Shown one piece after another: positions 7,714 through 15,003 of a stretch of 64,000 nucleotides of DNA (within the stretch, counting starts at the first letter, position 1; each line of letters begins with the position of its first letter). The notes under the pieces are model-generated. The model had not been told where the DNA came from, ran no database searches, and saw nothing but the letters and a program-made list of their open reading frames with translations. The position numbers and the translations under genes were made by a program. This stretch comes from Streptacidiphilus sp041262525 (GTDB lineage: Bacteria; Actinomycetota; Actinomycetes; Streptomycetales; Streptomycetaceae), in the NCBI RefSeq assembly GCF_041262525.1, contig NZ_JBGCCK010000006.1:1-64000 (forward strand), written 5' to 3'.

Positions 7714-8943
7714 TCAGTTGGACGTCCAGGCCGACCAGCTCAGGTTCCAGCCGTTCAGGCCGTTGTCCGCGGAGACGATCCTGTCCGGCGAGTTCTGCAC
7801 CTGGACCACGTCGCCGATGATCGAGCTGCCGTAGAACCAGGCGGCCGGCGTGTTGGGGTCCCCGCCGCCCTGCACGTCCCGGAGGCCGACGCAGCCGTGG
7901 CTGGTGTTCTCACTGCCGAAGACCGAGGCCGGACGCCAGTAGTTGCCGTGCACGAAGGTGCCGGAGGTGGTGAGCCGCATCCCGTGCGGGACGTCCTTGA
8001 TCCGGTACGCGTTGCCGAGGCCGACGGTCTGCGAGTTCATGTCGACGGTCGGGTCCTTCTCGGTGATCACCATCTTGCCGTTGTAGGTGGTGTGCTGCGG
8101 GTCGCCGAGGCTGGCCGGCAGCTGCTTCCGCACCACCCCGGGCGCGGAGTAGACGGTGAGCGTGTGCGCGTTGTTGTCGGCGACGCTGACCTGGTAGCGG
8201 CCGATGCTGAAGCTGACGTCCTTGTTCTGCTGGCCATACGTGTCCTGGCTGGTGCGCACGCCGTTCAGGTGCAGGTGCAGGGTGACCTTGGTGCCGGGCG
8301 CCCAGTAGCTCTGCGGACGGAAGTCCACCCGGTCGTTGCCGAACCAGTGCCCCTGCACGTCCACCGCCGGATCGGCGGTGACGGTGACGCCCTTGAGCAC
8401 CGCGGCTTTGTACGAGTCGGACACGGAGGAGGTGAAGTTGAGCGAGACCTCCATGCCGACGCCGTAGGTGTCGCCCGGATTCACGTTGAAGTTCGCGATG
8501 TCAGTCGCCGAGGGCGTCAGCGTGGTGAAGGCGGAGCGGTCCGTGACGGCCTTGCCCTGCGCGTCCGTCGCCGTGGCGACGACGCTGTACTTCGTGCCGG
8601 TGTGCAGCGCGCCACTCGGCGTCCAGCTGCTGCCGTCACCTGCTATGGAGCCGTCGATCTTGCTGCCGTCGTCGCCGGTGACGGCAATCTGGGTGAGCTT
8701 CCCGGAGGCCGCGCTGACCTTGAGGGTGCCGTTGGTGTCGACGCCGGTCGCACCGTTCTTCGGCAGGATCGTCACCACGGCAGAGGAGTTGGCCTCGGCG
8801 GACGCGCTCGGGCTCGAACTCCCGGATGCCCCCGCTCCCGCCGACTGGCTGTGGGCGCTGCTGGTCCCCCCGCAGGCCGCGGCCGCGAGTATCGCGGCCC
8901 CGGTGCCTATCGCGACCAGACCCCGCCGGACGCTGCTGTGCAC
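7714..8943 (-). CDS. Lipoprotein L,D-transpeptidase (YkuD), copy 1
   Basis: A 409-aa protein from the GTG at 8943; a TTG six bases upstream is an alternative. The lipobox is LAAAAC with Cys24. A Ser/Gly-rich linker follows, then two immunoglobulin-like Ldt domains at about residues 50-220 and a YkuD domain whose motif is HGNYWR...SHGCVG with catalytic Cys351. The C-terminal cap is Trp-rich (GWNLSWSAW). Such enzymes make 3-3 peptidoglycan cross-links or attach proteins to the wall, outside the membrane. It is followed upstream by a second Ldt of the same architecture, so this is a tandem duplication. Confidence 0.92.
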   Translation of the reverse strand: MHSSVRRGLVAIGTGAAILAAAACGGTSSAHSQSAGAGASGSSSPSASAEANSSAVVTILPKNGATGVDTNGTLKVSAASGKLTQIAVTGDDGSKIDGSIAGDGSSWTPSGALHTGTKYSVVATATDAQGKAVTDRSAFTTLTPSATDIANFNVNPGDTYGVGMEVSLNFTSSVSDSYKAAVLKGVTVTADPAVDVQGHWFGNDRVDFRPQSYWAPGTKVTLHLHLNGVRTSQDTYGQQNKDVSFSIGRYQVSVADNNAHTLTVYSAPGVVRKQLPASLGDPQHTTYNGKMVITEKDPTVDMNSQTVGLGNAYRIKDVPHGMRLTTSGTFVHGNYWRPASVFGSENTSHGCVGLRDVQGGGDPNTPAAWFYGSSIIGDVVQVQNSPDRIVSADNGLNGWNLSWSAWTSN

Positions 8944-9086
8944 GAACAACCGTCTCTCCCCTCCCGGATGGCGCCATGGACCAGGTCGCAATGGACCATG
9001 GTGGCGCCGCACCGCCGCGAGCATATCCCGGCAGGCTGGGTACTCCCCGAATGTATTGACGCCGCCAGGGAGCGAGAGGTTGCTGC

Positions 9087-10280
9087 CTACTTGGCCGGGT
9101 TCGCGATCCAGTCCTTCCAGGACATGTTCCAGCCGCTCATCCCGTTGTCCGGAGAGACCTGGTCGCCGGACGAGCCGACGACCTGGACGACGTCCCCGAT
9201 CATCGAGTGGTCGAAGAACCAGCCGGCCGGGGTGGAGCCGCTGCGGCCGCCCGGGGCGTCGTACATGCCGATGCAGCCGTGACTGGTGTTCACCCGGCCG
9301 AACACGGAGGCCGGACGCCAGTAGACGCCGTGCACGAAGGTGCCCGAGTCCGTGAGCCGCATGGCGTGCGGGACCGCGGGGATGTCGTACTCGCTGCCGA
9401 GCCCGACGGTGTGCGAGTCCATCCGGGTGACCTGATCCTGCTCGGAGATCACCATGACTCCGTCGTAGGTGCTGTGCCCTGGCCCCCCGGCGGAGATGTA
9501 GAGCGTGCGCAGGGTGCTGCCGTCGCGGACCACGGTGAGCGTGTCGGCGTCGGTGTCGGCGGTGCTGACCTGGCTGCGGCCGATGGTGAAGACGATCCGC
9601 TTCTCCTGCGTGCCGTAGACGCCGGGGGCGCCCTCGACGTGCCGCAGGTGCAGCGCGAGCGTGACGGTGGTGCCGGGGGCCCAGTAGTGCTCGGGGCGGA
9701 AGTCGACGCGCTGCGAGTCGAACCAGTGCGGCACGACCGGCACGGCGGGGCTGGCGGTCACGCTGATCGCGCGCTGGACGGCGGCGCGGTCGGCGATCGA
9801 GCGGTTGAAGCGCAGCGTCACGATGAAGCCGACGCCGACGGTGCTGTGGTCTTCGGGGTTGTAGAAGGCGATGAAGGTGTCCTTCGGCACGAAGGTGGTG
9901 AAGCTCGCGTGCTTGGCGGCCTGAAGGCCGTCCTTGTCCGTGGCGACCGCGTCGAGGGTGTAGCGGGTTTCGGGCAGCAGCTTGCCGGTCGGACGCCAGC
10001 CGGTGCCGTCGGGGGTGACCGTGCCGGCGACGGCCTGGCCGTCGGCGTCCTTCAGCCGCACGTCGGTGAACCGGCCCCCACGCACGGCGGCGAGGACGCC
10101 GCCGACGGCCGGGACCTCGGCTGCGCCGTCCCCGGGCGTGAGCGTCACCTGCGCGGCGGACACGCGCGCGGCGTCGTTCGCGCCGCCTCCGGAGGAGCCG
10201 GAGCAGCCGGCGAGCAGAAGCGTTGCCGGCAGCAGGGCCATTGCCACTACCCGCTTGATCGGTCCGGCCCACAGGTTCAC
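9087..10280 (-). CDS. Lipoprotein L,D-transpeptidase (YkuD), copy 2
   Basis: 397 aa from the GTG at 10280, with AGAGG 8 nt upstream. The lipobox is LLLAGC with Cys26. Domain order is the same as in copy 1: Ig-like region, YkuD domain with HGVYWR...SHGCIG (catalytic Cys336), and C-terminal GWNMSWKDW. The Ig-like domain differs much more from copy 1 than the catalytic domain does, so the two probably have separate partners or substrates. 143 bp separate the genes and I see no terminator between them, so they may be an operon. Confidence 0.92.
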   Translation of the reverse strand: MNLWAGPIKRVVAMALLPATLLLAGCSGSSGGGANDAARVSAAQVTLTPGDGAAEVPAVGGVLAAVRGGRFTDVRLKDADGQAVAGTVTPDGTGWRPTGKLLPETRYTLDAVATDKDGLQAAKHASFTTFVPKDTFIAFYNPEDHSTVGVGFIVTLRFNRSIADRAAVQRAISVTASPAVPVVPHWFDSQRVDFRPEHYWAPGTTVTLALHLRHVEGAPGVYGTQEKRIVFTIGRSQVSTADTDADTLTVVRDGSTLRTLYISAGGPGHSTYDGVMVISEQDQVTRMDSHTVGLGSEYDIPAVPHAMRLTDSGTFVHGVYWRPASVFGRVNTSHGCIGMYDAPGGRSGSTPAGWFFDHSMIGDVVQVVGSSGDQVSPDNGMSGWNMSWKDWIANPAK

Positions 10281-10605
10281 GTACAACGCCTCTCGCTCCT
10301 TGCTCACTCGCTCCGCGAGGATCAACGAGACGCGGATCCAGCAGGACACGTGTGGCAAGCGAGCGAGTTGCACTATCAAAGGGGCGCGAGGAACTGCGCG
10401 ACAAGCCACCAGCATGCGGATGGTCCTCAACGAGCAGGGCCATCCGCACGGGGTGGTTTCTCGCGCAGTTCCCCGCGCCCCTGGAAATTGCAACTGGCTC
10501 CTCGTGCAGAAGCCTCGCGCCTGGGCGGTGCAACTGCACCCAAGAGGGGAACTTATCCGTAAGCCGGGGGATCGGGACGTCCACCGGGACGGGGAGGTGC
10601 TGGTC
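10281..10605. promoter_or_regulatory. Divergent intergenic region between Ldt copy 2 and glgX
   Basis: These 325 bp must hold the promoters for both neighbouring genes. Most of the middle is taken by one copy of the 101-bp inverted-repeat element (10381-10481). The GGGGAGG ribosome-binding site for glgX is at 10591-10597. I see no other gene. Confidence 0.6.
10381..10481 (+). repeat. Inverted-repeat element, copy 1, orientation A
   Basis: 101 bp bounded by GGGGCGCGAGGAACTGCGCGA and its near-perfect inverse, flanked by A and T. The interior carries the asymmetric core GCAGGGCCATCCGC, which sets orientation A. The same element recurs at 18751, 34398, 38114 and 57357. It could fold into a long stem-loop. 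This copy lies between two divergent genes, so it is not simply a terminator. Confidence 0.9.
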
Positions 10606-12840
10606 ATGGCGGTGCCCGCGGAGCTGCGACTGCCGCAGGAGGAGCCGGACCCCGACGCTGGGGAGGCTCGGGCCGCGCGGGAGCGCGTGCTGCCCGGCAG
10701 TTGGCAGCCGCTGGGCGCGCGCTTCCACCAGGGCCCGGACGGGCGGCCGGGGACCAACTTCGCCGTGTGGGCGGGCGGCGCCGAAGGCGTCGAGCTGTGC
10801 CTGTTCGACGACGAAGGCCAGGAGAGCCGGCACACCCTGCGCGAACAGTCCTTCCAGGTCTGGCACGGCCACGTGCCGGAGATCCGTCCTGGCCAGCGAT
10901 ACGGGTTCCGGGTGCACGGGCGCTGGGACCCGTGGACAGGTGCGCGCTGGAATCCAGCCAAGCTGCTGCTCGATCCCTACGCCAGGGCCGTCGACGGCCC
11001 GTTCGTGCTGCACGACGCCGTCTACGGCCACGTCAGGAACTGGCCCGAGGCCGACGTCGCCGACACCGTCAGGGACAACCGCGACTCCGCCCGCTACATG
11101 CCGAAGGCCGTCGTCGTCCACGACACCGACGACTGGCTGGACGACCGGCGTCCCAAGACGCCCTGGGCCGACACCGTCCTCTACGAGCTGCACGTCAAGG
11201 GCTTCACCCGGAACCTCCCCGACGTCCCGCCCGAGCTGCGCGGCACCTACGCCGGGCTGGGCCACCCCGCCGCGATCGGGTACCTGACCCGGCTCGGCGT
11301 CACCGCCGTCGAGCTGCTGCCGGTGCACCAGTTCGCTGACGAGGAGCATCTGCGGCGGCGCGGGATGGGCAACTACTGGGGCTACAACAGCATCGGCTAC
11401 TTCGCCCCGCACGGCGCATACGCGGCGGGCGGGACCAGGGGCGAGCAGGTCGGCGAGTTCAAACGGATGGTCAGAGCCCTGCACGCGGCCGGGATCGAGG
11501 TGATTCTCGACGTCGTCTACAACCACACCGCCGAGGGCGGCGAGGCCGGCCCGACCTGGTCGTTCCGGGGCCTGGACAACGCCGGCTACTACCGGCTGCA
11601 GCCGCACAACCGGCGCGCGTACACGGACTTCACCGGCTGTGGGAACAGCCTGGACGCGACCCAGCCGCAGGCGCTCCGGCTGATCACCGACTCGCTGCGC
11701 TACTGGGTCACCGAGATGGGCGTCGACGGCTTCCGCTTCGACCTCGCGGCCACTCTCGCCCGGACCGGCTTCGACGTCGACATGCACGCGCCTTTCCTCT
11801 CCACGGTCTTCCAGGACCCGGTGCTCAGCCGGGTCAAGCTGATCGCCGAGCCGTGGGACGTCGGGCTGGGCGGCTACCAGGTGGGCAACTTCCCTCCCCT
11901 GTGGACCGAGTGGAACGACCGCTACCGCGACACCGTCCGCGACTTCTGGCGCGGCGCGCGCCCCGACGTGCGCGAGCTCGGCTACCGGCTGGCCGGCTCC
12001 TCCGACCTGTACCAGCGCGGCGGACGGCGGCCCTTCGCCTCCGTCAACTACGTCACCGCCCACGACGGCTTCACCCTGCGCGACCTGGTCTCCTACAACG
12101 GCAAGCACAACGAGGAGAACGGCGAGGAGAACCGCGACGGGACCAACGACAACCGCTCCTGGAACTGCGGGGCCGAGGGCGAGACCGACTCCCCGTCGAT
12201 CAGGGCGCTCCGCCGCCGCCAGCTGCGCAACCTGACGGCGACGCTCCTGCTCTCGACCGGTGTGCCGATGCTGCTGGCCGGAGACGAGTTCGGGCGTACC
12301 CAGGGTGGCAACAACAACGCCTACTGCCAGGACAACCAGGTCGGCTGGATCGACTGGTCGCTGCTCGACTCGGACGAGTGGCGGCCGCTGCACGAGCTGA
12401 CCACCCGGTTGATCCGGCTGCGCCGCGAGCACCCGGTGCTGCGGCAGCGGGCCTTCTTCTCGGGCCGCCCGGCCCATCCGGGCGGCCTGCCCGACCTGAC
12501 CTGGTTCACCGCGCGCGGCCGGGAGATGACCGAGGCCGACTGGTACGCGCCCGGCGCGACCTTGGCGATGCTGCTCTCCGGCGACGACCTGACCGAGCGG
12601 GACGCCTGCGGTGATCCGCTGACGGACGACAGCTTTCTACTGATCCTGCACGCGCACCACCGGGCGATCCGGTTCACCCTGCCGGGACTGCCGTGGGCGC
12701 GCTGCTTCGAGACGGTCGTCGACACCTCGGTCGAACAGCAGGCGGCGCCGGACGGTCGGCACTGGCCGGCCGGCGAGGCGATCACCGTGCCGGGCCGGTC
12801 GGTGCTGCTGCTGCGGGTGTGCGCGGACGACGGCCGGTAG
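10606..12840 (+). CDS. glgX: Glycogen debranching enzyme GlgX (isoamylase type)
   Basis: 744 aa, a typical length. It cleaves alpha-1,6 branches in glycogen after phosphorylase has shortened the outer chains, and acts in the cytoplasm. A CBM48-like N-terminal domain (about 35-140) precedes the GH13 barrel. The catalytic triad is visible: Asp379 in GFRFDLA (nucleophile), Glu415 in LIAEPWD (acid/base) and Asp487 in TAHDGF. The ATG at 10606 has GGGGAGG 8 nt upstream; the open frame extends further up through the repeat element but without support. It cooperates with glgP at 21880. Confidence 0.95.
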   Translation: MAVPAELRLPQEEPDPDAGEARAARERVLPGSWQPLGARFHQGPDGRPGTNFAVWAGGAEGVELCLFDDEGQESRHTLREQSFQVWHGHVPEIRPGQRYGFRVHGRWDPWTGARWNPAKLLLDPYARAVDGPFVLHDAVYGHVRNWPEADVADTVRDNRDSARYMPKAVVVHDTDDWLDDRRPKTPWADTVLYELHVKGFTRNLPDVPPELRGTYAGLGHPAAIGYLTRLGVTAVELLPVHQFADEEHLRRRGMGNYWGYNSIGYFAPHGAYAAGGTRGEQVGEFKRMVRALHAAGIEVILDVVYNHTAEGGEAGPTWSFRGLDNAGYYRLQPHNRRAYTDFTGCGNSLDATQPQALRLITDSLRYWVTEMGVDGFRFDLAATLARTGFDVDMHAPFLSTVFQDPVLSRVKLIAEPWDVGLGGYQVGNFPPLWTEWNDRYRDTVRDFWRGARPDVRELGYRLAGSSDLYQRGGRRPFASVNYVTAHDGFTLRDLVSYNGKHNEENGEENRDGTNDNRSWNCGAEGETDSPSIRALRRRQLRNLTATLLLSTGVPMLLAGDEFGRTQGGNNNAYCQDNQVGWIDWSLLDSDEWRPLHELTTRLIRLRREHPVLRQRAFFSGRPAHPGGLPDLTWFTARGREMTEADWYAPGATLAMLLSGDDLTERDACGDPLTDDSFLLILHAHHRAIRFTLPGLPWARCFETVVDTSVEQQAAPDGRHWPAGEAITVPGRSVLLLRVCADDGR

Positions 12841-12865
12841 CGGGAGCCGTCAGGAGGAGGGGCGG

Positions 12866-13549
12866 TCAGTAGCCGTAGCCGCCGGACGGCGCGGGCTGCG
12901 TCGGCGCAGGCATCGTTGGCGCAGGCTGCGTCGGCGCGGGCTGCATAGGCGCCGGCTGCACCGGCGCGGGCTGTGTCGGCGCAGGCATCGTCGGCGCAGG
13001 CATGGTGGGCGCGGGCTTCGCGGGGGCCGGCTTCGTCGGCGCGATGCTGGTCTGGCCAGCGGCCTTGAGTGAGTGCCAGGTGAAGCTCTGGCCGCCGAAG
13101 GCGTCCTTCGCACCCTGGCCGTACGCGTCACCGGCATCGCCGTCCCTGACGAAGGTGTACAGCGGGTGGCCGGCCGCAGTGAGCTGCTTGCTCCCGTCCG
13201 GCCGGGTGGTCGTCGAAAAGGTGACGCCGCCGACCGCCTTGGGGGTGGCGGACACCGTGACGGGGACCCAGACCATCGCGCAGTCGTGGGTGCAGAGGAT
13301 CTTGGCCGTGCTGTCCTGGTCGTCGAAGTAGACCGTCTTTCCGTTGGCGTCGATGACCGTACCGACGCTGCCGAGTGTGTGCGTGCTGAGGGTGACGGGC
13401 TTCGCGGGCGCGGCCGGGGTCGAGGGGGCCGCAGGAGCCGGGGTCGAGCTCGGCGGCTTGACCGAGTTGGAGGTCGAAGCCGTGGCGGAGCATCCCGCCG
13501 CGACGGCGCCGGTGAAGAGCGCGGCGAGCACCAGAAGTCGAGGTTTCAT
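12866..13549 (-). CDS. Secreted-repeat lipoprotein (COG4315 type) with Pro-Ala tail
   Basis: 227 aa from the second of two in-frame ATGs; AAGG is 8 nt from this one and only 2 nt from the other. The lipobox is VAAGC. A linker of Pro/Ala/Thr leads to the secreted-repeat domain (about 55-170), with TLGSVGTVIDANGKTVYFDD, a CTHDC motif and a second repeat around AAGHPLYTFVRD. The last 60 residues are near-exact five-residue repeats of the PAPT(M/Q) kind, likely spanning the wall. It is divergent from an ECF sigma gene and preceded by a matching ECF promoter, so it is probably a direct target of that sigma factor. Function unknown. Confidence 0.88.
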   Translation of the reverse strand: MKPRLLVLAALFTGAVAAGCSATASTSNSVKPPSSTPAPAAPSTPAAPAKPVTLSTHTLGSVGTVIDANGKTVYFDDQDSTAKILCTHDCAMVWVPVTVSATPKAVGGVTFSTTTRPDGSKQLTAAGHPLYTFVRDGDAGDAYGQGAKDAFGGQSFTWHSLKAAGQTSIAPTKPAPAKPAPTMPAPTMPAPTQPAPVQPAPMQPAPTQPAPTMPAPTQPAPSGGYGY

Positions 13550-13601
13550 GATCATATCCTTGGAGCCGGGAGTCCTTGGGGCTGGGAGTCCTGCCTGCCC
13601 A

Positions 13602-13627
13602 TACGCCCCGCCCGAGTGAGTGGTTCA
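13602..13627 (-). promoter_or_regulatory. ECF-type promoter of the secreted-repeat lipoprotein
   Basis: On the minus strand TGAACC is followed by 16 nt and CGTA (extended CGTATG). The -35, spacer length and -10 core are the same as in the promoter of the divergent sigma gene. The expected start is about 45 nt upstream of the lipoprotein ATG. Confidence 0.7.
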
Positions 13628-13651
13628 GTCGAAGAAACGGCCGTTGCCTGT

Positions 13652-13679
13652 TGAACCCTCCGCCCCTGGCGCGCGTACT
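13652..13679 (+). promoter_or_regulatory. ECF-type promoter of the sigma factor gene
   Basis: TGAACC, then 16 nt, then CGTA (extended CGTACT). The -10 ends 6 nt before the GTG start of the sigma gene, so the mRNA is probably leaderless and the gene autoregulated. Confidence 0.7.
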
Positions 13680-13685
13680 TGAGGT

Positions 13686-14219
13686 GTGGACCACGCACCG
13701 ACCCCGGACGCGGCCTTCGTGTCCGCGCTCTACGCGCGCTACGGACGGTCGGTGCTCGGGCACGTCCTGCGGCTGGTGCACGGCGACTACCAGCGCGCGG
13801 AGGACCTCACCCAGGAGACCTTCCTGCGCGCCTGGCAGCACCGCGACTCGCTCGACCTGGACCGGGCCGGGCCGTGGCTGCACACCGTCGCGCACAACCT
13901 GGTCGTCTCGGCCTACCGCAAGGCGAAGGCCCGGCCCGCCGAGGCGCCCTTACCGGACGACGAACGGGGCGGTTTCGAGGACGCCGGCGGCGAGGCCGAG
14001 CTGGACCGGATGCTCGAACGCTGGCAGCTGCTGGAGGCGATGCGCGGCCTCAGGGTCGAGCACCGCGAAGTGCTGATCGAGGTGTACTACCTGCGCCGCA
14101 GCGTCGCGGAGACGGCGGAGCACCTGGGCATCCCGGTCGGCACGGTCAAGTCCCGTTGTTACTACGGGCTGAGGGCACTACGGAACGTTCTGGAGGAGAG
14201 AGGAGTGACATCCCGATGA
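13686..14219 (+). CDS. ECF RNA polymerase sigma factor
   Basis: 177 aa with the two-domain ECF layout. Region 2 spans about 10-80, with the 2.2 segment AEDLTQETFLRAW; region 4 spans about 115-170, with the helix-turn-helix ETAEHLGIPVGTVKSR. GTG start at 13686. The stop overlaps the start of the anti-sigma gene (ATGA), a strong sign of translational coupling. An ECF promoter 6 nt ahead and its twin in front of the divergent lipoprotein indicate positive autoregulation plus control of the lipoprotein. The inducing signal is unknown but is presumably sensed outside the cell by the anti-sigma. Confidence 0.95.
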   Translation: MDHAPTPDAAFVSALYARYGRSVLGHVLRLVHGDYQRAEDLTQETFLRAWQHRDSLDLDRAGPWLHTVAHNLVVSAYRKAKARPAEAPLPDDERGGFEDAGGEAELDRMLERWQLLEAMRGLRVEHREVLIEVYYLRRSVAETAEHLGIPVGTVKSRCYYGLRALRNVLEERGVTSR

Positions 14220-14893
14220 CGCCATGCGAGGAGAGCGTGCAGCTCGGCGCCTACCTGCTCGGGGCCCTCGATCCCGAGGAGCGGTCCGCGCTGGAGCGTC
14301 ACATCGCCACCTGTGACCGGTGCAAGGCCGAGCTCGTGGGCATGGCACCGCTGCCGGGCCTGCTCCGGCACACGCCGTTCGAGGAGCTGGAGGAGACGGC
14401 CTCGGCCGCCGAGTCGCTGACGCCGTCCCGTCGGCAGGAGCCCACCAGCGGGGCGAGCGTCCCGCCGCAGCGGCACCGGCGTCCGCGTCGGCGGGTGCTG
14501 GTCGCGGCGGGCCTGGCGCTGGCCGGAGCCGCGGCGGTGGCGGGCGCATGGGTGTACGCGGGGGGCTTCCGTTCCTCGCCGCCTGCGCCCCCCGCCGCCG
14601 CGGTCACCTGGACCGCCCAGGACCCGACGACGCACGTGAGCGCCGCCGCCGCGCTGACGCCGGAGAACTGGGGCACCCAGATGGACCTCGAGCTGGGCAA
14701 TCTCCCGACCGGCATCACCTGCCATCTGGTCGTGCACGCCAGGGACGGACGCGCGGAGACCGCCGGAACCTGGGGTTCGGGCTACGGCGCCAAGGCCGAC
14801 ATCCCGGCGTCGACCTCCATCAGTCCGTCCGACATCTCCAGCCTGGACATCGTCGCCTCGGACGGAAAAGTCCTGGTCCACGTGCAGGGGTGA
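14216..14893 (+). CDS. Membrane zinc-finger anti-sigma factor
   Basis: 225 aa. The N-terminal ZAS domain has the motif HIATCDRC (His29, Cys33, Cys36) and binds the sigma factor in the cytoplasm. A Pro/Arg-rich linker precedes one transmembrane helix at about 94-114. The outside domain (about 120-225) has the GITCHLVVHARDGR segment with a single Cys and a GTWGSGYGAKADI strand, seen in other Streptomyces anti-sigmas; it is likely the sensor. The gene overlaps its sigma by four bases and has a GGAGAGAGGAG ribosome-binding site inside it. Release could be redox- or protease-driven; the sequence does not decide. Confidence 0.92.
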   Translation: MTPCEESVQLGAYLLGALDPEERSALERHIATCDRCKAELVGMAPLPGLLRHTPFEELEETASAAESLTPSRRQEPTSGASVPPQRHRRPRRRVLVAAGLALAGAAAVAGAWVYAGGFRSSPPAPPAAAVTWTAQDPTTHVSAAAALTPENWGTQMDLELGNLPTGITCHLVVHARDGRAETAGTWGSGYGAKADIPASTSISPSDISSLDIVASDGKVLVHVQG

Positions 14894-15003
14894 TCCGGCG
14901 CGGGACATGTAAGGGGTGGAAATTGGGATGAGGGCTGTCAGTGGTCCGGTCTAGGCTCCCGGACGATGCCCCGAAAACGTCCCACACCCTGGATGCCGAG
15001 CTG

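Noticed and set aside
7714..12477. A 1587-codon minus-strand frame linking the first L,D-transpeptidase to sequence opposite glgX
   Set aside because: Only the last 410 codons are the real L,D-transpeptidase. The rest runs antisense through another Ldt and glgX and has no sensible protein character.
14941..15003. Extended N-terminus for the first ABC exporter subunit from a GTG
   Set aside because: The extra 21 residues do not look like an exporter N-terminus. A TAGGCT -10-like box lies within this stretch, fitting a start further down. It remains possible.
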